Origin: Cohaesibacter sp.
GTDB taxonomy: Bacteria > Pseudomonadota > Alphaproteobacteria > Rhizobiales > Cohaesibacteraceae
Length of the DNA: 64,000 nucleotides
Direction: 5' to 3'
NCBI GenBank assembly: GCA_025210795.1
Contig: JAOAQZ010000020.1
Location: 248,001-312,000 of the forward strand
Shown here in pieces: positions 11,801-20,493 of this stretch. Each line of letters starts with the position of its first letter. Position 1 is the first letter of the stretch. The translations under genes and the position numbers were made by a program. Below the pieces are notes generated by a model. The model worked only from the letters and a program-made list of their open reading frames with translations, searched no databases and was not told where the DNA came from.

Positions 11801-14795
11801 TGCGCTTCTGACAACCGGCAATAATGGTGAACTCAATGTCTCATCCAATATCTTTGCGATAGATGGTGCCGCAAGCCTCGCCTTTGATCTGGATGCCAGC
11901 GCCCAAAGTGGCTTTACGGCAGACTATAACGTCTATCAATTGACCAATGGCGCGCAACTTGCTGATTGGGATGGCCAATCACTGACAGATTTGAGTGCCT
12001 TCAATCTGGCAACAGGCCATGGAGCCAACAGCCTGCAAGGCATGGCTGGGTTTGTTGATGCAGCAGCAGGGGACTTCCATCTTCTGGGATCATCCATTGC
12101 CATTGATGCAGGGGATCCATCACTGCCTGTAGGGGATGAGCCGGAGGATAATGGTGATCGGGTTAATTCAGGGGCTTATGGCGGAACTGCGGAAGCTGCA
12201 ATCAGGGTCATCAACACCGCTCCCGTTGCGATTGCCGGAACCACGACCGTGGCAGAGGATGGTTCGGTTGAGATCCAGTTGACTGGTACGGATGGGGACG
12301 GGGATAGCCTGACCTATGCGATTGTCAGCGGCCCGGATCATGGAACCATCAGCGGCTTTGATGTCAATAGTGGCCAATTCACTTATAGCCCGAACGGGGA
12401 CTTTAACGGCTCTGATGTCATCCGCTTCTCAGTGAGCGACCCTTCAGGATCACGCTCTGAAGCTGATGTGAGCATCACCGTGACCCCGGTGAATGATGCC
12501 CCTGTTATTGATGCCCTTGCCGATCAGACCCTGAATGAAGGGGACACCCTCACTCTGCCGGTCGGCGTTACTGACATTGATGGCGATCCTGTCACCTTGT
12601 CCCTGATCGCTGGTCCAGTAGGGGCGAGCCTGTCGGGCAATGAGATCCGCTATAGCCCAACAGACAATGAAGGACCAGTGACGATCACGGTCAGTGCAAG
12701 TGACGGCACGACTACGACAGATCGCAGTTTCACGCTAACTGTCAATAATGTGGCACCTGTTGCAGGCAGCCTTGCGGATGAGACGGTCACGCTTGGGGAG
12801 CCGGTGTCTCTGAGCCTTGGTTTTAGCGATGCAGGTGCGGATGACACCCACACCGCCCAGATCAATTGGGGGGATGGCACCATTGAGGCCGGTATCATCA
12901 GCAATGGTCAGATCACCGGCACCCACACTTATGCCGCCACCGGCGACTATGATGCCACGGTCACCCTCACAGATGATGATGGTGCAAGCGATACAGCAAC
13001 TGCGAGCTATCAGGTAGCTTCACCAGCCAACACGGCACCTGTGGCAATTGCAGGAACCGCGACTGTAGCCGAAGATGGTTCGGCTCAGATCCAGTTGACT
13101 GGTACGGATGGGGACGGGGATAGCCTGACCTATGCGATTGTCAGCGGTCCGGATCATGGAACCATCAGCGGCTTTGATGCCAATAGTGGCCAGGTCACTT
13201 ATAGCCCGAATGGGAACTTTAACGGCTCTGATGTCATCCGCTTCTCAGTGAGCGACCCTTCAGGATCGCGCTCCGAAGCAGATGTGAGCATCACCGTGAC
13301 CCCGGTAAATGATGCTCCTAGCATTGATGCTCTTGCCAATCAGACCCTTAATGAAGGGGACACTCTCACTCTGCCGGTCGGCGTTACTGACATTGATGGC
13401 GATCCTGTCACTCTGTCCCTGATCGCTGGTCCAGTAGGGGCGAGCCTGTCGGGCAATGAGATCCGCTACAGCCCGACAGACAATGAAGGGCCAGTGACGA
13501 TCACGGTCAGTGCAAGTGACGGCACGGCCACGACAGATCGCAGCTTCACGCTGACGGTCAATAATGTGGCACCCGTTGCAGGCAGCCTTGCTGATGAGAC
13601 GGTCACGCTTGGTGATCCCGTCTCCCTGAGCCTTGGCTTCAGCGATGCAGGTGCGGGTGACACCCACACCGCCCAGATCAATTGGGGTGATGGCACTATT
13701 GAAGCCGGTATCATCAGCAATGGTCAGATCACCGGCACCCACACTTATGCTGCCACCGGCGACTATGATGTGACTGTCACCATCGCAGATGATGATGGCG
13801 CAAGCGATATTGTGACGACCACAATGCGTATTGAGCAGGAGGATGCAGGCTCAGGAAACGGTAGCAGTTCAGAAACAGACGCAGGAACAGACACCGGGTC
13901 CGGGGACAGCAACAGCTCGGGCGGAAGTTCCGGTTCTTTCCGGAACCTATTCAATGGTTTGGATAACTTCTTTAATCAACTGGTATCGCATATCAATCGA
14001 TTGTCTGATCGTTTCTTCAATGATAATCAATCCGGTTTGTTAGCTCCATCCACCTCTGGACAAGGTTCAAGCGACGATGGGCCGAATACACGATATACCT
14101 ACTCCTCTTCGAACCAGAATTTTGGTGGTGTGACATCACGTGGTGTAGACCAAATTTCGACAGCGAGCATTCCAGATAATGAAGAAAAGTCGCAAGCGGC
14201 AACCAAAAAAACCGAGGGGAATAGCACACCAAACAGATGGGTCGGAACAGAAGGGCCCGACATCATCAATACCAGCTCGTCCGATGACTTTATCATTGCT
14301 GGGAAAGGGAATGATGCCATTGATGGTGGGTTGGGCGTAGATACCGTTTTGATGAGTGGGTCTGTTGCGGATTACACCATTGAACAGCAGGAAGATGGGG
14401 CGATCAAAGTCAAAGATAATCGTCAAAACCAACCAGACGGCGAAGATATCTTGAAGAATGTCGAGATCCTCCAGTTCCAGGAAGGCAAATTTACCTTAGA
14501 TGCTGAGACGGGAGAGCTTATCCCTTACGAAGCATTGTCTCTGGTTCTTGGTATTGCTTCTTCTCGCTCAGCACTGAAAGATCTAAAGAAGAGACAAGCA
14601 AAGCAAATCATTGCTGATGGGTTGGATCTGTCACGCTATAGCAGAACTGACAGTCGCAGCTCTTCAAAACACAAGGATATGAGTGCCTTGAGGCGTGGAC
14701 GCTATCACCTGGATTCAGGGTCTGATTCTTTGCAAAGGATCAACAATGATCCCCCTCCAGTGTGGGACATGGAGTCTCAGCACGCAGCGGAGTAA
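8856..14795 (+). CDS. Giant RTX / parallel beta-helix protein, downstream part (in frame with the preceding coding region)
   Basis: This is the same frame as the preceding gene and directly follows the TAG at 8853-8855. The first ATG is at 8961, without a convincing ribosome binding site, so independent translation is doubtful. In order it encodes: the rest of a beta-helix (to about 9830); a malectin-like domain (about 9840-10440) followed by an Ig-like segment; a further beta-helix headed by YYINDASTDGD (about 10670-12200); two tandem copies of a cadherin-like plus Ig plus PKD cassette (12213-13844); a Ser/Gly-rich linker (about 13850-14240); a short RTX patch with GPDIIN and GKGNDAIDGG; and a tail of about 150 residues with basic, Ser-rich stretches. 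The C-terminal RTX plus tail is where a type I secretion signal is expected, although the very end (MESQHAAE) is not typical. It stops at TAA 14793-14795. Without read-through or repair this half would lack the upstream RTX block, and the upstream half would lack the secretion signal. Confidence 0.8.
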   Translation: MQGYSNNTGLTISNLTDGAPKSVLHDSSFSGGNDTMVTSQGNVDVLNNEFTSNFASNGTVVLTSSGENQRLFSGNVFTDIQYSLVASDENALITSNRFVDGGMGIEYHYGTIIDNVFTSNGLGIRVENGTDHSIRNNRFFANVTSIRIYDDAPVEIRNNTFIQYPDNGFNQYQTQAIWVDNNDEVTLVRDNIFVLQGTNEFAGARAFLVESQGQEGFDADWNLFSLGDHSHIGQWGDATINSLTDWQLAVSSDANSVLGDPMFQNMLGSDGLLGYDIANGDGSLDNDVRLQIGSIAIDRGDPSSRFDLEPYSNGNRTDIGWTGNSAYGSVATDPLVQILSPNAGERLGIGTQVPVDIRSAGLAEEDPVLFVNINGDKVSGSESWNSWQAGTAVATQAGTGATDNDSFTGAFAPQSVYQSFDASELQDASQILRYGLDLADGDYRIRVHFILQDDHLANGETLADISVNGVNQISGFDIGNVSGNSGHSVAIAQMDVTLSGGAGLDLLLEEMGLGTLYVAALEISRVTQPGTNPASVDLEVSYDGGLTFSAIAQNVALDRYGATSIDWTPDTVTVGAFTLLRATATNGVATVSDLSEQSMLVLGETNTYYINDASTDGDLFSTAIGSNANTGMTADSPLASLEALFAYYTLKAGDTVYIDAGSYVINQDIVLDESISGTDTDRLVFVGAGEATIIDRNSTDSGTASFEFAGADYVTLKDMTLVGGRSGAEFASGTSSTDITIENVDIADFRFAAIHVNSGTHDVSVTGGTMSLQAYSSAKYGLFNTGNSSSMSLADVTINNMGYGIYKNSASDLTLERVTMSDVNIGLYARYNNTNISDSTITARNGSNGYGVRITGDNSSIEASTISGFNGSNGRAIDVRSGAQVVGNEVFDNKRGIIANGSTVVVNANHVHDNETGIRSTSSQLTGNLIENNDYGIERASGTINAHNNILRGNAVAGFQIASSGNVSHQIVNNTIVQSSGTALLTTGNNGELNVSSNIFAIDGAASLAFDLDASAQSGFTADYNVYQLTNGAQLADWDGQSLTDLSAFNLATGHGANSLQGMAGFVDAAAGDFHLLGSSIAIDAGDPSLPVGDEPEDNGDRVNSGAYGGTAEAAIRVINTAPVAIAGTTTVAEDGSVEIQLTGTDGDGDSLTYAIVSGPDHGTISGFDVNSGQFTYSPNGDFNGSDVIRFSVSDPSGSRSEADVSITVTPVNDAPVIDALADQTLNEGDTLTLPVGVTDIDGDPVTLSLIAGPVGASLSGNEIRYSPTDNEGPVTITVSASDGTTTTDRSFTLTVNNVAPVAGSLADETVTLGEPVSLSLGFSDAGADDTHTAQINWGDGTIEAGIISNGQITGTHTYAATGDYDATVTLTDDDGASDTATASYQVASPANTAPVAIAGTATVAEDGSAQIQLTGTDGDGDSLTYAIVSGPDHGTISGFDANSGQVTYSPNGNFNGSDVIRFSVSDPSGSRSEADVSITVTPVNDAPSIDALANQTLNEGDTLTLPVGVTDIDGDPVTLSLIAGPVGASLSGNEIRYSPTDNEGPVTITVSASDGTATTDRSFTLTVNNVAPVAGSLADETVTLGDPVSLSLGFSDAGAGDTHTAQINWGDGTIEAGIISNGQITGTHTYAATGDYDVTVTIADDDGASDIVTTTMRIEQEDAGSGNGSSSETDAGTDTGSGDSNSSGGSSGSFRNLFNGLDNFFNQLVSHINRLSDRFFNDNQSGLLAPSTSGQGSSDDGPNTRYTYSSSNQNFGGVTSRGVDQISTASIPDNEEKSQAATKKTEGNSTPNRWVGTEGPDIINTSSSDDFIIAGKGNDAIDGGLGVDTVLMSGSVADYTIEQQEDGAIKVKDNRQNQPDGEDILKNVEILQFQEGKFTLDAETGELIPYEALSLVLGIASSRSALKDLKKRQAKQIIADGLDLSRYSRTDSRSSSKHKDMSALRRGRYHLDSGSDSLQRINNDPPPVWDMESQHAAE
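12213..13844 (+). repeat. Tandem duplication, two units of 816 bp inside the giant gene
   Basis: The unit starting at NTAPVAIAG (12213) recurs at 13029, a period of 816 bp or 272 codons. The copies are nearly identical in DNA over about 780 bp (12213-12992 against 13029-13808). Each encodes a cadherin/VCBS-like domain, a second Ig-like domain beginning near NDAPxIDAL, and a PKD-like domain with INWGDGT. The length is a multiple of three, so copy number can change without breaking the frame. Confidence 0.9.
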
Positions 14796-14815
14796 CTAAG
14801 GAAGCAATAGACAGG

Positions 14816-14855
14816 CGAGAGCGATCAGTTTTGAGAAAAACGCTGATGGCTCTCG
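14816..14855 (+). terminator. Strong hairpin after the giant gene
   Basis: The arms CGAGAGC (14816-14822) and GCTCTCG (14849-14855) enclose a second pairing, ATCAG with CTGAT. It lies 20 bp after the TAA of the giant gene and before the convergent 14877-15314 gene. No T-run follows on either strand, so it may stabilise the mRNA end rather than act as a classical intrinsic terminator. Confidence 0.45.
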
Positions 14856-14876
14856 CAGAGCAACAGAAGGGGAGGC

Positions 14877-15314
14877 CTAATAGCCATCCGAGCAGGAGAT
14901 CGCTCCGCGCAGAGGGGGCTGGTCTGGCCGGTTGGCAAAGGTCAGCTTATATCCGCCCTGCCAGTTGATGGCATCATCTTCATCTTTGCCTGCATTGGCC
15001 ATAGAAGCCTCAAAACTGATATCTGGATCGCGGAACTGCGATTTGAGGGTCAGTCTGTCCTGCCCCTCAAATATCAGACCCATATAATGAGAACTGTCTG
15101 ATGGTCTATCCGCTTTAAAAGACACAGCATCCCTTAAAAGCTGCAACTCATATTTCTCAACGGCAACATGCACCTGCTGGGAAATGCCTTTAAGCGCAAA
15201 GCTGATCGTGTCATCTTTGACATCGCAATAAAGTGTCGAGGCAGCGTAGGCGGTATTGGGCGCAATAAGCAACGCAGTAACAATCAGGGCTTTAGAGGTG
15301 ATAGACTTTGGCAT
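14877..15314 (-). CDS. Small secreted protein of unknown function
   Basis: This 145-residue protein has a clear Sec signal peptide (MPKSITSKALIVTALL, then a cleavage region near AYAA). The mature part is about 120 residues with two Cys (YCDV near the N-terminus and ISCSDGY at the C-terminus) that could form a disulfide in the periplasm. I recognise no family. The two-Cys, beta-rich layout resembles small periplasmic domains, but that is only an impression. It is convergent with the giant gene and stands alone. Confidence 0.7.
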   Translation of the reverse strand: MPKSITSKALIVTALLIAPNTAYAASTLYCDVKDDTISFALKGISQQVHVAVEKYELQLLRDAVSFKADRPSDSSHYMGLIFEGQDRLTLKSQFRDPDISFEASMANAGKDEDDAINWQGGYKLTFANRPDQPPLRGAISCSDGY

Positions 15315-15489
15315 CTCGAAACGACCTTGGTTGTGCCAGATAATTCTGAGCGTATGAGCTTAAGCCGTTATGATGATCATGAAGCTGTCTCTGGTTCAAG
15401 GGGTAATGTGTCTCAAAGACTATCTCTGGGCGCTGATTTGTTGAGCTGTCTTGTGGGCTTTCGGCTTTAACATCGCGCTAGGAATACAA

Positions 15490-16452
15490 TTAGCGTGCTC
15501 TGAGTTGCTCTGCTTGTGTTGCAATCCTGATGACAATATCTCCTGCACTTTCAATCTCATCAATCATGCCCGCAGCTTCACCAAACCAAACCGCTGCATT
15601 GTTCACATCCCCTGCAGCAAAGGCTTTGGCATATTTGATGGCTTCCTCGGATAGATTTTGTTTCAGTTCCTTCTCCTGCCCATGCCAGCGGCGGATATAG
15701 GCATTATGCATGACGCGCCCGGTTAAGCCCCGCGGCCAATCCATCCGTCTCGCAATATCTGGCACCGTGGTGCGAATGGTCTCATCGCCATTGGCTTCCA
15801 TAATGGCTGCATGGTGATTGTCGTGAACCAAGGCCTCTTTTGACGCCCAAAAGCGCGTGCCAACCAAAACGCCATCCGCTCCCAGCATTTGCGCAGCGGC
15901 AAGCCCTCTGCCATCGGCAATGCCTCCCGCTGCAAGCAGCACAGTGTTGGGCGCATGTTCTGCCAGCAAATCCGCCGCTTCCGGCACAAAACTCAAAGTC
16001 CCGCGAGACGCGCCATGGCCGCCAGCCTCACTGCCTTGAGCCACGATAATATCCGCGCCAACGTCAATCGCATCCCAGACATGATCAATATTCTGGCACT
16101 GGCAAATCAGCAAGGCACCTGCCTTTCGGATCTCCTCAACAAAGGGGCGCGGATCGCCAAAGGACAGCATGACGGCGCCGGGCTTATGCTTGAGAACATC
16201 TGTGAGCATGGACGGGGATTTTTTAAGGGCCCATGTGATGAAACCAACGCCAATATGCTCGCCTTCTGCGGCTGCAAATTGCTCTTCCAGCCATGCCGGG
16301 TCGCCATATCCCCCGCCAATCAGGCCAAAGCCGCCAGCGCGGCTAACGGCAGCGGCCAGAGCTCCACCAGCAGCAAGGGCCATAGGGGCCGAGAGGATCG
16401 GGTGGCGAATATTCAACATGTCAGTCAGGCGGTTTTTCGCAGATTTCATCAT
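15490..16452 (-). CDS. Nitronate monooxygenase (2-nitropropane dioxygenase family)
   Basis: FMN-dependent TIM-barrel enzyme that oxidises alkyl nitronates to carbonyl compounds and nitrite, possibly as detoxification. Seen: the N-terminal RHPILSAPMAL segment, the GGGYGDP loop, the AQGSEAGGHG glycine-rich phosphate-binding motif, and LLAAGGIADGRG followed by GADGVLVGTRF, all standard for the family. I placed the start at 16452, because GGGAGA precedes this ATG at good spacing; the frame also extends to a GTG at 16494 with no good ribosome binding site. The product is 320 residues, normal length. It is transcribed divergently from a LysR regulator whose start is only about 78 bp away, suggesting that LysR controls it. 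Physiological substrate unknown. Confidence 0.9.
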   Translation of the reverse strand: MMKSAKNRLTDMLNIRHPILSAPMALAAGGALAAAVSRAGGFGLIGGGYGDPAWLEEQFAAAEGEHIGVGFITWALKKSPSMLTDVLKHKPGAVMLSFGDPRPFVEEIRKAGALLICQCQNIDHVWDAIDVGADIIVAQGSEAGGHGASRGTLSFVPEAADLLAEHAPNTVLLAAGGIADGRGLAAAQMLGADGVLVGTRFWASKEALVHDNHHAAIMEANGDETIRTTVPDIARRMDWPRGLTGRVMHNAYIRRWHGQEKELKQNLSEEAIKYAKAFAAGDVNNAAVWFGEAAGMIDEIESAGDIVIRIATQAEQLRAR

Positions 16453-16530
16453 TGCATCTCCCATTTGCGAAAAGTCTAGAGCAGGAATTTTCACCTTACA
16501 AATGAATTAAAAGGAAGATATATTCTCTAT

Positions 16531-17394
16531 ATGAGAAGCTTTGATCTTGATTCCCTGGAAATTTTCACCACCGTTGTGCAGGAAGGCGGCATCGTGCGCG
16601 CGGCTGAAAAGCTCAATCGCGTGCAAAGCAATGTCACCACGCGGGTCAAGCAGTTGGAGACCCGCTTGGGTCTCACCCTGTTTGAACGGCGCGGACGGAC
16701 ATTGGTGCTGACAGAAGCAGGCCAGACTTTCTTTGCCCATGCCGAGCGGTTGCTCACCTTGGCGGCTGATATCGAATATGCAATGAAAAATACATGGATC
16801 CATGGACCTATCCGTCTTGGCACCATGGAAAGCACGCTGATCACCCGCCTCGTGCCCAAACTGACCCAATTCCATGACCTTCACCCCGATATTCCGCTTA
16901 AAGTAACGTCTGGCGCGACCGATGATCTGGTGCGGCAGGTGAGGGACCATCGCCTTGATGCAGCTTTTGTGGGCGATCCTTGCGCAATTGTGGGCCTTGA
17001 AAGTAAAGAGATCTTTTTTGAAGATCTGGTCGTGATAACCCAAAAAGATCATCGGGATATTGCAACAGCCCAAGATCTGACCAGCTCCAGCATTTTGGCC
17101 TTTGAGGAAGGATGCGCCTATCGCAAGGTCTTGGAGACTTGGTTTTCTGAAAGTGATGCAATCATAGAAAAGGTCGTTGAGATTGGCAGCTATCAAAGCA
17201 TGATAGCTTGGGTTGCAGCAGGCTCTGGGTGCGGCATTGTTCCCAAAGAGGTTCTGAACACAACGCTCGCTTCTCAGGATATCCGAACCCATATTTTACC
17301 TGAAAAATTTTCCGCCAATAGAACCCGTCTGGTTTGGGATACGGATAACGGTGAGAAACTACGCCCGCTGCTGGACCTCTTTTCGTCAGATTAG
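16531..17394 (+). CDS. LysR-family transcriptional regulator
   Basis: A 287-residue protein with the N-terminal winged helix-turn-helix typical of LysR (SLEIFTTVVQEGGIVRAAEK, then LETRLGLTLFERRGR and LTEAGQTFF) and a C-terminal periplasmic-binding-like effector domain from about residue 90. It is divergent from the nitronate monooxygenase, the usual arrangement for a LysR regulator and its target, with overlapping promoters in the short space between them. The inducer cannot be read from the sequence. The stop codon is TAG. Confidence 0.93.
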   Translation: MRSFDLDSLEIFTTVVQEGGIVRAAEKLNRVQSNVTTRVKQLETRLGLTLFERRGRTLVLTEAGQTFFAHAERLLTLAADIEYAMKNTWIHGPIRLGTMESTLITRLVPKLTQFHDLHPDIPLKVTSGATDDLVRQVRDHRLDAAFVGDPCAIVGLESKEIFFEDLVVITQKDHRDIATAQDLTSSSILAFEEGCAYRKVLETWFSESDAIIEKVVEIGSYQSMIAWVAAGSGCGIVPKEVLNTTLASQDIRTHILPEKFSANRTRLVWDTDNGEKLRPLLDLFSSD

Positions 17395-17549
17395 GAGGAG
17401 ACCTTTACCGCACCACAGATTGGGAAGAAAGGCCTGTCAATCTATGCTTGACGTTGAAAATCAGAGCTTTAGTGTAAATTAAGCTTTGGCTATTAGCCTA
17501 TAATTTAACAAAAAGTGCTGCAAATGCCAGATCAAGTGAGGGCAAAATT

Positions 17550-18764
17550 TTGGCTTATGAAGTTTTTGATCATCTAAGCGATGCCGTTGCAATCCTCGCT
17601 CCCGATCGGCGATTGGTCTATCTAAATCAGAGTGCCTTGGATATCCCGCGAGAGGAATTATCTGTTATTCTTGCAAGCGCAAAGGGGCAGAGTAAATTCG
17701 AGCTGGCCCTCTCGTCGCGCAATTGGACCATTTTTACCTATGCCCAGGAGGGTATGACCATACTGATCTGTAAGGCTGAATTAGGTCTTGATCAGCGCGC
17801 CCAGCGGGTTAAAACCCAGTTCTCGAACCAAATTCAAAATGGCATTACGCCCCCTGAGGCTGCGGCCCGGTTGCTCTATCAAGAATTGGGCTGGAAATGG
17901 ATTGCCGTTGCCCACTATCTGGATGATGATCGTTTTGAGGTGGATGCCTTTTTGGAGGATGGCACCCTTTATGGCCCCCTTATTCTGGATATCGCCGATA
18001 CCCCATGCGAGGTGGTGCGCGAAGCTGAGAATTTTGTCTATCTCAACAATGTTGGAAAGCGCTTTAAGAGTGCGGGCGAATTGGGTGCCCAAAATTATGC
18101 AGGCTTGGTTTACCGCTCCTCCTGCGGTGAGGAAATCGGCCATATCTATATGCTCAATGACAGCGAAGAAGTGGACATCACCGCGACGAGCTGCATATTG
18201 GGCGTTCTCTGCACCGAGCTTGGTATTTTTCTGGAACTTGAATCAGCAAAGCAGGCTCTTGAGACCAGCCGAGAGATTTCGCTGACCGATCCTTTAACTA
18301 CAATTGCTAACCGCCGGGCCTTTGATGAAGATTTGCAATCCGGTCTGGATACAGCAAACAAAAACGGTGACGATGCCGTTATCATTTTCTTCGATCTTGA
18401 TGGCTTTAAGCTGCTCAACGATGCGTATGGCCATGAGGTGGGAGACCAAGCTCTGATCAAGACGGCTGAGAAAGCACGGGATCTATGCAGCAAAAACTGC
18501 AAAATCTATCGTTATGGCGGTGATGAATTTGTGATCCTGTCAACTGCGCCGGAGCGCTGGTACAGAGATCTTTTGGAAGACAAACGCAGCATGCTGGAGG
18601 CATATCTAAGCGCACAGGGTTTCCGAAATCTTGGCGTTAGTATCGGGGCCGCCACCTATCACGAAGCCCAGTCAAACAAAGAGAATATGCTCCGTCTTGC
18701 TGATAAACGCATGTATGAAGACAAACGTGAGCGCAAACAGACCAGTAAGAACGAAGTCGCCTGA
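17550..18764 (+). CDS. Diguanylate cyclase with N-terminal PAS-like region
   Basis: This 404-residue cytosolic protein makes cyclic di-GMP. The first part (HLSDAVAILAPDRRLVYLNQ) resembles a PAS sensor, followed by a GAF-like region of about 150 residues (ITPPEAAARLLYQELGWKW and after). The C-terminal GGDEF domain starts at DPLTTIANRRAF, has FFDLDGFKLLND for metal and nucleotide binding, and an intact YGGDEF active site. The RxxD inhibitory site expected five residues before GGDEF is not present, so product feedback may be absent. No membrane segment is seen. The start is a TTG at 17550 behind a GAGGG; no ATG fits this frame. It stands alone between the LysR gene and prfC. Confidence 0.87.
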   Translation: MAYEVFDHLSDAVAILAPDRRLVYLNQSALDIPREELSVILASAKGQSKFELALSSRNWTIFTYAQEGMTILICKAELGLDQRAQRVKTQFSNQIQNGITPPEAAARLLYQELGWKWIAVAHYLDDDRFEVDAFLEDGTLYGPLILDIADTPCEVVREAENFVYLNNVGKRFKSAGELGAQNYAGLVYRSSCGEEIGHIYMLNDSEEVDITATSCILGVLCTELGIFLELESAKQALETSREISLTDPLTTIANRRAFDEDLQSGLDTANKNGDDAVIIFFDLDGFKLLNDAYGHEVGDQALIKTAEKARDLCSKNCKIYRYGGDEFVILSTAPERWYRDLLEDKRSMLEAYLSAQGFRNLGVSIGAATYHEAQSNKENMLRLADKRMYEDKRERKQTSKNEVA

Positions 18765-18906
18765 TTGCCCGTATTGAGAGCCGTGATGAGATCACGATAT
18801 CTGGAGAGCCTTGGAAGCCTTGAGGCGTACAAGCATAACAAGAGGCAAGAGCATATGTCTTTCTTGCCCCTCATCATGCAGTCTTTCCAGATCGCGCGGC
18901 TTGTCC

Positions 18907-20493
18907 CTACCCGTCGGCAGAAACCAGCTCGCGGGTCTTCATAAAGGTAATGTCGGGGTTGCGCTCTTTGGTATAGTCCAGCTCCCACTGGCTTTTTGCC
19001 AGAAAGACCGGACTTCCTTCGCGGTCATGCACCACATTGCCCGCATTGGCAGAAATGAAGCTTTTTAGTTTTGCATCATCATCGCATTTCAGCCATACCG
19101 CCATATTGAAGGTGAGAGGTTCAAAATCAATCTCCACCCCATATTCAGCCTTGGCGCGGGATTTAAGAACATCAAGCTGCAGAACCCCCACAAGACCGAT
19201 AATCCAGTTGGAGCCGATATTGGGTTTGAAAACCTGGGTGAGGCCTTCCTCGGCCAAATCCTCAAGGGCGCGACGCAGCTGCTTGACCTTTGTGGTGTCA
19301 GGCAGGCGGACGCGGCGCAGAATTTCCGGCGCAAAGGCAGGAAGACCGGTAAATTGCAGGGCTTCCCCTTCGGTGAAGGTATCGCCAACTCGAATGGTGC
19401 CGTGATTGGGAATGCCGATCACATCACCGGGGCCAGCGCCATGCACAACTTCGCGGTCCTGCGCAAAGAACATGATGGGGCTATGCACCATCACATCCTT
19501 GCCCGTGCGCACCTGACGCAGCTTCATACCGCGCTTGAAGTCACCTGCGCAAATCCGCATGAAGGCGACGCGGTCACGGTGGTTGGAATCCATATTGGCC
19601 TGCACCTTAAAGACAAAGCCGGAGACCTTCTTTTCATCCGGTGTCACAGTGCGGATAGTGGTTGGACTCGGGCGGGGCATGGGGGCGATTTCAGCAATCA
19701 GATCCAAAAGCGCGGTGGGGCCGAAATCTTTCAGCGCCGAGCCGAAAATGACCGGGCTCAGATGTCCCTCACGATAGCTTTCAAGATCAAACTCGCTATA
19801 GCCAACCTCGGCCAGTTCCATCATCTCGCGGGTTTCTTCCAGCAGCTGACCATCGACGAGATCATCAAGCTTCTCATCATGCATGCCGGAGGTCTCAACA
19901 ATGGTATCAAAAGCCTCGCCCTTTTTGGCAGAGGTGTAATAATCACCATTGGTCAGGTTAAAACAGCCATGGAAGTTGGAACCGGTGCCCACGGGCAGCA
20001 CCATGGGGCAAATATCAAGCGCCAGCGTTTCCTGAATTTCATCAAGCAGTTCGAACGTGTCCTTGGCTTCGCGGTCGCACTTGTTAACGAGCGTGATGAT
20101 GGGAATATCGCGCAGGCGGCAAACCTCGAACAATTTGCGGGTCTGCGCCTCGATCCCCTTGGAGGCGTCAATCACCATGATGGCGCTGTCAACGGCGGTC
20201 AGCGTGCGATAGGTATCTTCAGAAAAGTCCTCATGGCCCGGCGTATCAAGCAGATTGAAGATGAGATCTTTATGCTCAAAGGTCATCACAGAGGAGGTCA
20301 CGGAAATGCCGCGCTCCTGTTCAATCTTCATCCAGTCCGATTTGGCGCGCCGCTTCTCGCCCCGCGCCTTCACCTGACCGGCCATACGAATGGCACCCCC
20401 GAAATAGAGCAGCTTTTCCGTAAGGGTCGTTTTACCGGCATCTGGGTGCGAGATAATCGCAAAGGTGCGGCGGATTTCATGAGAAGCCGGCAT
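18907..20493 (-). CDS. prfC: Peptide chain release factor 3
   Basis: RF3 is a translational GTPase that removes RF1 and RF2 from the ribosome after termination. The 528-residue length is normal. Seen: the P-loop SHPDAGKTTLTEK, the switch region RGISVTSSV, the G3 motif DTPGHEDF and the G4 motif NKCDRE. Further on is the RF3-specific domain (FFAQDREVVHGAGPGDVIG). It reads on the minus strand just downstream of uup, separated from it by about 200 bp, and is probably expressed separately. Its role in termination accuracy is relevant here because the window contains two premature TAG codons, but the sequence of prfC itself looks normal. Confidence 0.96.
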   Translation of the reverse strand: MPASHEIRRTFAIISHPDAGKTTLTEKLLYFGGAIRMAGQVKARGEKRRAKSDWMKIEQERGISVTSSVMTFEHKDLIFNLLDTPGHEDFSEDTYRTLTAVDSAIMVIDASKGIEAQTRKLFEVCRLRDIPIITLVNKCDREAKDTFELLDEIQETLALDICPMVLPVGTGSNFHGCFNLTNGDYYTSAKKGEAFDTIVETSGMHDEKLDDLVDGQLLEETREMMELAEVGYSEFDLESYREGHLSPVIFGSALKDFGPTALLDLIAEIAPMPRPSPTTIRTVTPDEKKVSGFVFKVQANMDSNHRDRVAFMRICAGDFKRGMKLRQVRTGKDVMVHSPIMFFAQDREVVHGAGPGDVIGIPNHGTIRVGDTFTEGEALQFTGLPAFAPEILRRVRLPDTTKVKQLRRALEDLAEEGLTQVFKPNIGSNWIIGLVGVLQLDVLKSRAKAEYGVEIDFEPLTFNMAVWLKCDDDAKLKSFISANAGNVVHDREGSPVFLAKSQWELDYTKERNPDITFMKTRELVSADG

